From Prostheceraeus crozeri (taxonomy: Eukaryota; Platyhelminthes; Polycladida; Euryleptidae): DNA of 64,000 nucleotides. The stretch's first letter is position 1. The number at the start of each line of letters is the position of its first letter. The stretch is from positions 124,001 to 188,000 of the forward strand of contig CAJQUW010005321.1 in NCBI GenBank assembly GCA_907163375.1, read 5' to 3'. Under the pieces are notes generated by a model. The model was not told the origin of the DNA. It saw nothing but the letters and a program-made list of their open reading frames with translations, and did not search any database. Positions 27,403-37,969 of the stretch are shown in pieces. Made by a program: the position numbers and the translations under genes.

Positions 27403-27705
27403 TCAACCTTTCCCTACTTTAACTCCCGTTGATAATAAATTTTCTAATTGTTTATAACGTCTAAGAGATTTTGCTGCACCAACTCTATCTAACATAGCTT
27501 TATATTTTATGAGATCTCCTACAGAATAATTTTTTAAATCTGCTCCTCTTAAAAGATCAACAAAATTTCTATCTAAACTAAAAGGAGATTTATCTGGTGA
27601 AAAAATTAAACCTCGAAAAGGTTGTGGAAATATTTCTTTTTGTCCGAGATAAAATCTAGGTATTGTTTTTCCATCTATAAATGAAATAGAATGTTCAAAT
27701 TGCAT
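27403..27705 (-). pseudogene. conserved protein remnant of the second Polinton-like element
   Basis: An open stretch of 100 residues with FYLGQKEIFPQPFRGLIF and a helical C-terminus (KYKAMLDRVGAAKSLRRYKQ). Family function is unknown. It lies between the virion-type and membrane-type remnants on the same strand. Confidence 0.4.
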
Positions 27706-28135
27706 AGATTTTGGTAATTTCTTATTAATGTTTGATTCTAGTAATCCATAGTCATCTAATATAGTTTTGTGCTCTGGATCAATTATATTAATTTGTTTTT
27801 CATTAAATTCTTTTCAAGAGTTTTAAATGGTTCCATAGTTTTTTCAAAATCAGTTTTTACTTGCTCGGTTTGCTGCATTTTTTCAAACATATCAGATTGA
27901 ATACCAGCTTTTATCATTCTATGTTGAAGATGATTTTCTTTCATAGTATTTTTTTGTTTTATCAACTCGTCTAATTGTTTAATTCTTTTTTGATTATCAG
28001 CTTTAATTTATCCATTTTTAAAATATAAGATTTGAATTTTGTGGTAACATTGGAATACAACAAAAACATTTTACTGAACAAATTATTTTTAATTGCTTTA
28101 TTGTCTGACATCTTTTCGTTTAAAGTTTTCTCGTT

Positions 28136-28640
28136 TTAAATTTTGTTTAATAAAGTTTTGTTTAATAAAGTTTTGCTTAAATTTTCGCTTAAAGTTTTTA
28201 GCTCTTCTAAAAAAACTTTATCTTTTTCTTCATTAGAAATTTTACCATCACTAGAAATTTTGCCATCCTGTCTATTCTTATCATCAACTTTTTCTGACTG
28301 TAATTGAAATGATATTTGATTTACTTCATTAGCTATTTGATCAAATTTTTCAATCTCATCTAACGTAATAACATTATCATCACATACTCTTTGAAAGTAG
28401 TAATGCAATTTGTCATAGACTTCTTTAATATGTAAATGCTTACTTTTTAATGATTTTCGTTTCTTAGTTATTAAAGATTTATCTAACATTGTAATAAGTG
28501 AAGTTGCGAAAACACCCGTACCTGTTAAAGCTGTAGCAACTACTGGAATTACTAAAACACCTGAAGATATAACAATTGTTAAAGCACCTAAAGTTATTGT
28601 TAAGAATATGCCAATTCCTTGTGTTACATTCTTAACATTA
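28136..28640 (-). pseudogene. helical and membrane-type protein remnant
   Basis: Two hydrophobic Val/Ile/Thr-rich segments (about 28500-28630) are followed by a charged helical region with YDKLHYYFQRVCDDNVITLDEIEKF split over the frame. Such helix-plus-transmembrane proteins accompany other Polinton-like elements in aquatic animals. Simple repeats mark its C-terminal end (about 28136-28190). Confidence 0.4.
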
Positions 28641-28794
28641 GACCATCTCTTTCTTAATTTTTATAATGCTCTAATCTTAATAATAATTGAGATTCTTTAT
28701 CTTTCATATACCTAACTCTATCTTTATGTTTTTCTTTGTTCATTTCATATGATAACGAAGGATATATTCTTGCGGTTTCTTCCACTTTTATTCC

Positions 28795-28925
28795 TTCCAT
28801 TTTCGTCGTCGCCGTTGCCGTCGTCGCCGTCATCGCCGTCCCCGTCGAAGTTCCTTCCATTTCTGAGGCTTCTTCCATTTTCGTTGTCGCCGTTGCCGTC
28901 GCCGTCCCCGTTGAGGTTTCCATTT
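28795..28925. repeat. GGC/GAC-rich minisatellite
   Basis: Tandem imperfect triplet-based units (GTCGCCGTTGCCGTCGTC type) alternate with a TTCCATTTT unit. The long overlapping open frames here on both strands are products of the repeat, not genes. Confidence 0.7.
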
Positions 28926-28966
28926 TTAAAGAAATATTTTGAATACAATCTTCTGGTATATTAAGT

Positions 28967-29175
28967 CTACGTGATATTTTTTGGGCTACCTAAATTTTCA
29001 TCTGCCTAAACTTTCGACCTTCGACTACGTGATATTTTTCGACCACGTGATATTTTTTAGATTACGTGACATTTTAAGACCGCCTAAATTTCCGTCCACG
29101 TGATATTTTGAGACCGCCTAAATTTTTGAAATTTTGATTTTTTTGAAAATTTGTCACTACCTAAATTTTCGGCCT
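28967..29175. repeat. dispersed ACGTGATATTTT / CCTAAATTTTC repeats
   Basis: ACGTGATATTTT or a one-base variant occurs at least five times, and CCTAAATTTTC or a close variant about five times, interleaved over about 200 bases. They may be subterminal repeats of the decayed element next door. Confidence 0.65.
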
Positions 29176-29348
29176 TCATAGTGAAAATAGTGGAATAAAG
29201 AAGAAATCAATTGTCTTAGACTGTTGTTACAATTGTATTATCAATTGTCTCTCTCCGGGAAACTTTGAGCCGTCCTTTTTCCTAATGTCATTAATGAAAA
29301 GGGGCAGCAGAAAAGCGACATTGCCTTTTGACATCTCTTCAATGGAGT

Positions 29349-29534
29349 TCAATACCATAAGGTCTCTGTTGAATTAATTTGCAAAATATGCTGATTTCTA
29401 CCATCGTTGTATTCTCTAAACTTTTTGTAAGCCCAATTTTCTTTATAAACAGTTGCATGAGGCATCATTTCCTTTATTTTTCTATCTATATCTTCTGGTG
29501 TCGAAAACTGTTGAAGTGGTGCTGAATCAGTCAT
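29349..29534 (-). CDS. small open frame resembling the N-terminal region of ZMYM/QRICH1-type proteins
   Basis: 61 residues: STPEDIDRKIKEMMPHATVY and then WAYKKFREYNDGRN. The pattern (Ile-acidic helix, Pro, Thr, aromatic, then a Lys-Phe-x-x-Tyr/Trp helix) resembles the core-binding region of Crypton-derived tyrosine-recombinase-like proteins. It is too short to be a full gene and may be one exon or a remnant. Confidence 0.3.
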   Translation of the reverse strand: MTDSAPLQQFSTPEDIDRKIKEMMPHATVYKENWAYKKFREYNDGRNQHILQINSTETLWY

Positions 29535-29888
29535 TCTTGAACGAGATTGTTATGATTACTGATACTGTCCATGTATCATGGCTTAAAATTTGAAATCCAA
29601 ACACTGCAAGGGGTACAGATAGCAGCATAGCAAGCTGCAAAATGCAAAACATGCTGGGTTGCATAGATAAAACCATGGAATTCTAATATATCTAGAAGTC
29701 CATGGACAAAAATGAACTAGATCGCTTTACATGTGGATATCCATGTGTGTCTCAGGTCTATAGCCTTCACAGATTTCTCGCAATGTTTTCTTCAATATCC
29801 ACAATTCACAGACATTTAGAAGTCTATGCACAATTATGCATAGAACAGCATTTTCATAGATTCTACATAGATTTCTAGAAAGTATTTA

Positions 29889-30055
29889 ACAAAGTTAATA
29901 CATGGCTTACTAGTGCATCCACTCTCTGGTAATTGCACTCATAATAGAGATATCTGTCTCAAAAACTCTCGCCTTCGGCTCGAGTTTTCAGCAGATATCT
30001 CTATTTCTCGTGCAATTATCCATCGTGAATGCACACTAAGTCATGTATTAACTAT
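29889..30055. mobile_element. foldback MITE
   Basis: Arms of about 70 bases begin AGTTAATACATGGCTTA and end CATGTATTAACT, meeting at TCTCGCCTTCGGCTCGAG. The arms pair throughout except for small gaps. No coding capacity. The TIR and short centre are typical of foldback MITEs. Confidence 0.6.
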
Positions 30056-30631
30056 TAGAAAAATGACGGCAGGGTAATTTGCAATTGCTGCCTGCCGACA
30101 GCAGGAACATTTTGTTGAATAAGTTTGCTCTTTCTTAGTTATACTGCAATCTTAAATTTTTTAATAATTTCATATTTTATTCAAAGTTGTGAGAGTGCCA
30201 TAATCCTCAATTACAGTGTAAGTGTCACAATCTTGTAAATGTTCTTCTGTCATCCGTTTTTAATAGAATTCTCTATCTAATATTATAAATGCTCCTCCTT
30301 TATCTGCTTTTGTTGTGCATATTTCTGCATAACAAATTTCGGGGCTTTGATAATTTTTCAACATCGTTCTCCATTATAATGTATCAGTGAATCCAACTCT
30401 AGATTTTAACCTTTTGGAGGATCAAAGCTTCTTCTATTGTATTTAAGCTGAAGAGAATTGTCAGAAACGTTATTACTGAAATGTTTAGCAAAATTCATTA
30501 TTGACTATATGCATGATTTAAAAAAGTCCTTCAAGCGATCACAGCGGTTCCTATATTTCGGAACGTGTCTCTAATAATTCCTTTACCCATTGCCCATTGC
30601 CCATGTAGACCTATTATTTAGGAAATAGTGT
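30056..30631. other. no gene seen
   Basis: AT-rich spacer with no open frame of note and no repeat I can support. Confidence 0.4.
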
Positions 30632-30866
30632 TGATGACATTAAGTTGACTGTATGATAACTGCAGCATTACAAGTCGGTAATATACACTGTCATTTCATT
30701 AATCTATGTAGCTCCTCAATTAATTGCAACGGAACTTATGAATAGACACGTTATACCTACCTAACCTAAAATTGCTGTTTAAGAATTTGCTTTTGTCATT
30801 TTATCACCAATTTTGAGAATATTTCCTTGTATTCAAAAGCTATAAATAAAATGTTTAGAATAATAT
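30632..30866 (+). repeat. repeat unit R1 (also at 31723-31953 and inverted at 32669-32898)
   Basis: About 230 bases from GACATTAAGTTGACTGTATG to ATAAATAAAATGTTTAGAAT occur three times. R1 and R2 are direct and flank the left palindrome arm's hAT remnant; R3 is inverted in the right arm. Divergence is only a few percent. Confidence 0.85.
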
Positions 30867-31194
30867 GTGTAATATAATGCGATAATATGACTAAATAACA
30901 TATGATTAGCATCGGTTGTCCACTTGAACCAACACAAGGTGGGGAACGTGGTTGAAAGCCTCTATATATTATTCGGCAAATTTACCGCGTATACGAGAAA
31001 TCGTTGGAAGCAATGAAAGTAATGGTAAAACCGTCAAAATGCCAAGGAAACTGTTACAGAGCCATCACTGTGCGACTCACTTGTACTTATAAAGTGAAAC
31101 TATGTGCAATTGATAGAATTGAAAGATGGAATCCGCTTTCTACACTGTTGCTGAGGCTTATCGTGATTTGAGTGAACTCACATTTACATCAAAG

Positions 31195-31300
31195 CTACTT
31201 CGGGCACAGTCCCCTTCGGTATCCGTTGAAAGAAGCTTTAGCATGCTAAGAAAGCTTCTAGTTAGTGATCGCAGCTTTCTTCCAGAAAACATTTTTTAAA
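31195..31300 (+). pseudogene. hAT transposase C-terminal dimerisation segment (left arm)
   Basis: Reads PSVSVERSFSMLRKLLVSDR and then SFLPENIF and stop, the hAT-C dimerisation motif (Ser-Val-Glu-Arg-x-Phe-Ser). A short upstream piece (MESAFYTVAEAYRDLSEL) is also present. No other transposase domain remains, so this is a relic. The inverted copy in the right arm is at about 33327-33425. Confidence 0.65.
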
Positions 31301-33326
31301 TACACTGTACTTCACTACAATTCAGTAAAAAATGAGTAAATGTACAGATGTAGACCTACGAGGGATGTTACAGTGTGTACAATGAAAATGCAAGATATTG
31401 CAGTTTGTAATTGTGCCGTTTTTTTATAGTAAAGTCTATAAATTTACATATTAAGGATGTTGCTCTTTTTTGTTTAAAGAAATTATGAAAATTAGCGAAT
31501 TTCAAAAGAAAGATGCATGTTTAACTGAGAAAAAAGCTTATATTTTAAGGATGTGTATTGGGGCTCTTAATGAATCTTTGATGCGACAAATATAAAGCCG
31601 CAAAAATTCGAAGGTATATTGCCGAATCAGAATATCTTCCTGTTAGATCACATAAGGGTAAATTTTTGATTTTTGAGGTAGTATATTTGGATTTTAGGTA
31701 ACAATTTGGGTTGCCCTAATCATGACATTAAGTTGACTGTATGATAACTGCAGTATTACAAGTCGGTAATAATCACTGTCATTTCATTAATCTATGTAGC
31801 TCCTCAATTAATTGTAACGAAACTTATTAATAGACACGTTATATCTATCTAACCTAAAATTGCTGTTTAAGAATTTGCTTTTGTCACTTTATCACCAATT
31901 TTGAGAATATTTCCTTGTATTCAAAAGCTATAAATAAAATGTTTAGAATAATTCTCCTTTCAGAAAATTATTGTCAAAACGATTGATTGCCATCGCCACC
32001 TGCTAAAACTACACCGGTTAGGCGGTTCCACTATTTCTGGCACTAGAAAACTTCATGAATACGTTTGCATGGATACGTTTCAAAATTGCGATAATTTCCA
32101 TTTGATTCAGCTGACTTACGATTGATACATGGAAAATGGATATCAATATGTCCGATATCTTGAACATCACTTCTGGAAATATACAGGATTTGAACTTATA
32201 CCAATTTTTGTCTAAGAGTACTTAATATTCAAACTTCAAACTTTACAGACAAAAACTTATGGGTATTTTACATTTGTTTGCAAAAAGTCAGCTGAATCAA
32301 ATGGAAATTGGTGAAGTTATTAACGTCTTCACTTTTTTTGGGACACCCGGTATATATATTCCAGTACGTATTGCCGCATTGCCACTAAAATAAGTCGAAT
32401 TTGAATATCAGACTAGTGCATAGCCCTAGAAAATACGCGAAATGAAGCATACATGTACATGGACGCAAAAAAGATTATAAAAGTTTAAAGTTGAACATTT
32501 TTCTCAACTTACCAAAATGGAGAATTTCTCCGCGCAATTTTGAAACGTATCCATGCAAACGTATTCATGAAGTTTTCTAGTGCCAGAAATAGTGGAACCG
32601 CCTAACCGGTGTAGTTTTAGCAAGTGGCGATGGCAATCAATCGTTTTGACAATGATTTTCTGAAAGGAGAATTATTCTAAACATTTTATTTATAGTTTTT
32701 GAATACAAGGAAATATTCTCAAAATTGGTGATGAAGTGACAAAAGCAAATTCTTAAACAGCAATTTTAGGTTAGATAGATATAACGTGTCTATTAATAAG
32801 TTTCGTTACAATTAATTGAGGAGCTACATAGATTAATGAAATGACAGTGATTATTACCGACTTGTAATACTGCAGTTATCATACAGTCAACTTAATGTCA
32901 TGATTAGGGCAACCCAAATTGTTACCTAAAATCCAAATATACTACCTCAAAAAATCAAAAATTTACCCTTATGTGATCTAACAGGAAGATATTCCGATTC
33001 GGCAATATACCTTCCAATTTTCGCGGCTTTATATTTGTCGCATCAAAGATTCATTAAGAGCCCCAATACACATCCTTAAAATATAAGCTTTTTTCTCAGT
33101 TAAACATGCATCTTTCTTTTGAAATTCGCTAATTTTCATAATTTCTTTAAACAAAAAAGAGCAACATCTTTAATATGTAAATTTATAGACTTTACTATAA
33201 AAAAACGGCACAATTACAAACTGCAATATCTTGCATTTTCATTGTACACACTGTAACATCCCTCGTAGGTCTACATCTGTACATTTACTCATTTTTTACT
33301 GAATTGTAGTGAAGTACAGTGTATTT

Positions 33327-33602
33327 AAAAAATGTTTTCTGGAAGAAAGCTGCGATCACTAACTAGAAGCTTTCTTAGCATGCTAAAGCTTCTTTCAACG
33401 GATACCGAAGGGGACTGTGCCCGAAGTAGCTTTGATGTAAATCAGGAGAAACAGAATCACGTGTGTAGTAAACTATATCTGAGATTTCACTCCTTTGTAG
33501 ACGTGTTTCAATGTATGACTTAATGCTACAAATGTCATTTTCAAATGTGAGTTCACTCAAATCACGATAAGCCTCAGCAACAGTGTAGAAAGCGGATTCC
33601 AT
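33327..33602 (-). pseudogene. hAT transposase C-terminal remnant (right arm)
   Basis: The mirrored copy keeps about 104 bases missing from the left arm, with frame ETRLQRSEISDIVYYTRD between the start and the hAT-C motif. It is not translatable as one domain, because the motif continues in another frame. Confidence 0.6.
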
Positions 33603-33631
33603 CTTTCAATTGCACATAGTTTCACTTTATA

Positions 33632-35154
33632 CAGCATGATTATTTAGTACTTTGTAGGAAATCCTTTTGCACGAATCACAGAATTCAAGCGGCGTGGCAT
33701 GCTCATGATCAGCTGCTGACACTTTTCTGGGGTTATAACATGGTACCATGCATGAATTATTGATGCGATGATTCCACTTCTCGTAGTTGGAGCTCTTTCG
33801 TTTATTACTCGAACAACTTCCATCCACAAATTTTCAATTGGGTTTATATCGGGACTTTGCCCTGGCCAGTCGTTGATATGATCAAATTTCGAACTTGAGA
33901 GTCACTCCTTGACCGTCTTTGCTCGGTGGCAGGGGGCATTGTCATCCTGAAACACAGCGTGACCATCGGGGAACTGCGTGGCAAGAGTTTGCTGCATTTC
34001 GTGATTCAGAATATCCAGATACACTTTTTGGTTCACTCTTTGTCCATTCTCCAACACTCGAAGTCGTCCCACACCATTGAATGAGAAGCACCCCCAAACC
34101 ATCACGCTTGTGCGGTGCTTCATCGTCGCCATCGTGCATCTCGGGTCAAAGCGATCACCAGTGCGTCGTCGGACTGTAGTCACTCCCCAATTGCCAAATA
34201 AATCAAAGGAAGACCCATCAGAGAATAAAGTCCGTTCCCAATAGTCCATTGACTTTTGCGAATACTTAGTTGCGAATATCACACGGCGTCGTCGTTGGAA
34301 AGCATTTACGAAGGGTTTTCTAGCAGGTCTTCTGGCATAGAATCGCAATCGTCGACTGAGGGTGCGGTCAGTGAAGGAAGCTCCCATAGGACCAAGAGAT
34401 GCTCGAATCATCTTTGCTGACAAGAAACGGTTAGTTTCACACACGCGAACAATTTGACGGTCAAGTCTTTCACTTGTTTTACGTGTACGGCCAGTCCTTT
34501 TCTTCGTAGGTGACCCGCAACCGGAAGGATTCTTTGCCAACGTCGCCGTATGTCTGAAACCGTCGATTTGGGAACACCGGTCTTCTGGGACACCTTCCGA
34601 ACACCGTATCCCTCCTTCACGATAGTCATGATCTCTGATCTCTTCTTCGGCGATACTTCTTTTCTCATCTTCCAGATTGAGATGTCAAGCAAATTGCGAC
34701 CGATGAGATGCGAGTGTGAGATAAAAATGATAGCATAGCGTCAGTCTTCAGGTGAATATCGGAAACAAGTGAGTCACAGCATTTGAATTTGAATTTCAAA
34801 TCTGCCGATTCAAGGCTGCCTGTTTAGCACCAGGCAAGTGAATGTGAAATGATTCAGAAAGCTTCCCATCATAGATATCTGACTTCACTGTTCGTCTCTG
34901 TGCTTATTAAGGCAATTTGCAAGTAGAAAACTATGAAGTATAAGGTGTCCGGTGACTTTTGTCCAATTCGAACATTTGCGCTATTATGCCCTCTAAATAG
35001 GGATAAAACGTCAGCTTCAGTAACTACATCATATGACTATGATTATCTGTGTATTGTGTTTCTGCAGTAAAAGATGACGAGTTTACATTATACATCAAAA
35101 TAACAGAGTAAAATGTAAAAAAATCAAGTGTCCGATGACTTTTGTCCATAGCTG
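33632..35154 (-). mobile_element. Tc1-type DNA transposon inserted in the palindrome
   Basis: A 1523-bp element flanked by TA on both sides (33630-33631 and 35155-35156). Ends read CAGC...GCTG. The right terminal repeat (rc CAGCTATGGACAAAAGTCAT) recurs internally near 34950, the double-repeat style of some Tc1 elements. The uninterrupted left palindrome arm (CTTGTACTTATAAAGTG near 31080-31097) is the empty site. It must have inserted after the palindrome formed. Confidence 0.85.
33640..34692 (-). pseudogene. Tc1 transposase, frameshifted
   Basis: The N-terminal helix-turn-helix (SPKKRSEIMTIVKEGYGVRK, then KSTVSDIRRRW) is in one frame at 34408-34692. The second DNA-binding half and catalytic core (RTLSRRLRFYARRPARKPF, LFSDGSSFDLFG, MVWGCFSFNG, FQDDNAPCH) are in another at 33902-34540. 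The C-terminus with SPDINPIENLW follows after a stop near 33902. Catalytic residues Asp (SDGSS), Asp (QDDN) and Glu (IENLW) fit a DD34E-type enzyme. A frameshift near 34.5 kb and a stop make this copy dead. Confidence 0.8.
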
Positions 35155-35366
35155 TAATTACAAGTGAGTCGCACAGTGATGGCTCTGTAACAGTTTCCTT
35201 GGCATTTTTGACGGTTTTACCATTACTTTCATTGCTTCCAACGATTTCTCGTATACGGGGTAAATTTGCCGAATAATATATAGAGGCTTTCAACCACGTT
35301 CCCCACCTTGTGTTGGTTCAAGTGGACAACCGATGCTAATAATCTGTTATTAAGTCATATTATTGC

Positions 35367-36030
35367 ACTCGGATCTCAAACATTCTATTTCCGGAAACAT
35401 ATCCTTTATTTTATCGGACACTAAGATTGTAACTTTATATGACTTTATGTCACTTTATATTACTTGGGTTGATCTATTTATGATATAGACACCATTATGA
35501 GATTGTGAAGACAGTGCAGAGACGGCGGAAAAGACGACGAAGGCGGCCTTGACGATGCCATATCAAGTAGGCCTAATTCTACAGATATAAAAATAAATAT
35601 GTCTATCGAATACCTTATAGCTACACTTGTTTGACAACAAAAGTGTGAGCCATCAGTTTGTTTGGCTCTTGTATCATCTTGCAATATGCAAATAGTGTAC
35701 AGGGGATTACAAGAAGTTAGCGACGTGAGATCATCGACCTCAATAGGCCTAATCATGGTTTGAAGACAATGGACACACTGGCCACATTTGCACCATTATT
35801 TCTTTCTTCGAAGCTTCGTGGCTGCTATTGCTGTGGCCGTCTGTTTGTGTAAGTCAGCAAGTTAATTTTTTGAAGACAACTTTGCAAGTTTTCGTCTCTT
35901 GTTATAAATGGCAAGCATGATTTTGAAAGTTTCACGGTGCATGCAAAAGCTATTTTCAATAATCGTCTTCTATTTCAGGATGACAACGTATGGCTCCTAT
36001 TGAAGTCAACGATCATGATCTAGATGAAGA
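35367..36030. other. no gene seen
   Basis: AT-rich spacer. Open frames here are short and unrecognised. Confidence 0.35.
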
Positions 36031-36120
36031 ATTTGTATTTGTATTTGGATAAGGCTCCGGACGGAGTCAACAAATTACATAGAATCATGAATAAAGGTAA
36101 GAAAAGAAAGTCAAAAGTCA

Positions 36121-37002
36121 TTAAACAGAAGAAAGTATCCATCGAATTTTACGCTTGAATTCATTCACCGAAGCTGCGTTAACTGCTGAAGATGGCAGTG
36201 AGTTCCACTGCGAGATGATTCGTACTGTGAAAAAGTTGTGTCGTAGTAGGAGGCGAGCAGGTCCTTGCACCAGTTTCCGATTGTGCGAGCGAGTTCGTGT
36301 AAGTTCAGACATGGTGAAAAATAGATCAGGGTCAACATTACAATAACCACATAATAGTTTAAAAACAAATACCAAATCTGCACATAGGCGTCTTTCACAG
36401 AATGAGGGCAATCTTAGAGAGTCTAGACGATCACGATAACATAATTCTCGAAGACCACATAACCCTTTAGTAAATCGCCTTTGAACACCTTCGAGTAAAT
36501 TTATGTCTCTCCGGAAATACGGAGCCCAAATGGAACACGAATACTCCAAATGAGGTCGAACAAAAGCCTTGTACAGCAGTAACATCGTCTGATTATCCAG
36601 AGATTTAAAAGCCAATCTAAAAGTGCCTAACAATCTTCGAGCACGATTGGCAACACAGTGACATTGCTTAGTGGGACTAAGGGTATTACATATCAACACA
36701 CCCAGATCTAAAACTTCAACAACCGTTTTTAGCTTTAAACCATTAACCTGATACATGTAGCTGGGATTCTGGCGACCAAAAGGAATGGAACAACATTTTT
36801 CAAAATTAATTTTGATTAACCATTTGTTCGAGCAGTCTTGCAAATTGAACAAATCTTGCTGCATTTTCCTAACACAGTCACTATCATCACTGATATTTAT
36901 TGGAGCATATAACCGGATATCATCGGCAAACTTCAAAACTTTACACATTTTGAACATACTGTCAGTATCGTCAATGTACATTAAAAGCAGAATTGGCCCC
37001 AA
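36121..37002 (-). pseudogene. LINE reverse transcriptase, C-terminal part
   Basis: A 293-residue frame with LKFADDIRLYAPI (catalytic FADD), WLIKINFEKCCSIPFGR, LGVLICNTLSPTKQC, YKAFVRPHLEYSCSIWAPY and the usual LLEGVQRRFTKG thumb segment. Upstream on the same strand near 37.03 kb SDIPQGSVLGPILLL can still be read. It is cut at its N-terminal side by the Harbinger insertion. Confidence 0.8.
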
Positions 37003-37318
37003 AACACTACCCTGAGGTATATCACTTGTAACGCTGGATAAAGAAGACTTTGTCCAATTAACTTTGACATATTGGACTCGATCAGTTGCCGTATCTTGTA
37101 CTCCATCTAACAGGCAAGTATTACTTGCCTGTAAGTATTACTTGTAGGTATTTATGGTTAGTCTTATCGTGTATTACGGCCGAAGTGTAAGTATTACTAT
37201 CTCGTAAGTACTACTTCGCAAGGTGAGTCTCGACCTCCCTAACAAGACATTATGATACATAAAGTGGTGATAGACTTTTAAAGTTCATTCATTTCTTCTG
37301 ACGCTTTGAACAACAACA

Positions 37319-37969
37319 ATGTCAAGACAAATTCTGTTGTATGATATGCGGCGGTCGATCTCAAGAGAACGAGTTTTCCGAGATCGTAACAATCCCTTTG
37401 ACCTCTACAACGATCATGAATTCTATCAACGATTTAGATTTGATAAACAGTCAGTGAAGTTTCTTTGTGAACGCTTCGGCAAATTTTGCGAATCCAAAAC
37501 ATACTGTCATCCGATCCCAACAGAAATCAAAATTCTCCTGACTCTGAGATTTATGGCTAGCAATTCGTTACAGCAAGTCATCGGTGATATTTTTGGATAT
37601 TCTCAATCAACAGTATGTGCTGTGATATGGAAAGTTTTGAAAGTTATCGCAAATGATTTGAATTCATTTATTGTCCTACCGTCCGGTATCGATTTACAAC
37701 GTACTCAAAGTGCCTTCAAGCATTTGACAAGAATTTCTGGAATAGCTGGGGCTTTGGACTGTACACATGTTCGCACATTCGTTTCAGACAGCCAGGAACA
37801 TTCATTCATGAACCGCAAAGGATTTACGTCTTTCAATATTCAAGCAGTGTGTGACCAAAATTACAAGTTTATTCATTTGTATTTATTTTGGCCTGGTAGC
37901 ACACATGATTCTTTTATACTGAAACAGAGTCAACTTTATTTTGATATGGAATCGGGACGAAATAATTTT
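37319..37969 (+). pseudogene. Harbinger transposase, N-terminal and first catalytic part
   Basis: Residues 1-217 include FRFDKQSVKFLCERF, an HTH-like region (GDIFGYSQSTVCAVIWKVLK), the first catalytic Asp in GALDCTHV and the second in FWPGSTHDSFIL. The open frame continues to 38095 only by reading into the inserted element. The frame resumes exactly after the target duplication at 41032. Confidence 0.85.

Larger units (their letters stand above)
26610..28950 (-). mobile_element. decayed fragment of a second Polinton-like element
   Basis: Minus-strand pieces resemble virion-type and membrane-type proteins of other Polinton-like elements. 26852-27184 has YQIALTSFSTFNTI and FRYSTDKGKRWK. 26610-26924 continues with FPGSYEVESISNEIKRHLG. 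27403-27705 has RFYLGQKEIFPQPF. 28136-28489 has the helical KSKHLHIKEVYDKLHYYF segment. Hydrophobic Gly/Val/Thr-rich segments lie at about 28500-28640. It is broken many times, AT-rich, and unlike the element at 1-19 kb, so it is older and from another lineage. Confidence 0.6.
30879..35366. repeat. large inverted repeat of a hAT remnant
   Basis: The left arm is 30879-32090 and the right arm 32533-35366, around a 442-bp spacer. The right arm is longer because it contains a Tc1 element (33632-35154) and about 104 bases lost from the left arm between two ATTT copies. Arms are about 97 percent alike by eye. Each arm carries the end of a hAT transposase. The spacer has its own inverted pair (ATTTCCATTTGATTCAGCTGAC near 32095 and its reverse near 32288) and a GGGACACCCGGTATATA stretch. 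Confidence 0.85.

Noticed and set aside
28736-28964. overlapping frames on both strands
   Set aside because: They are produced by the triplet-based minisatellite.
28967-29175. CRISPR-like repeats
   Set aside because: Repeats are short, unevenly spaced and lack spacers; this is a eukaryotic locus.
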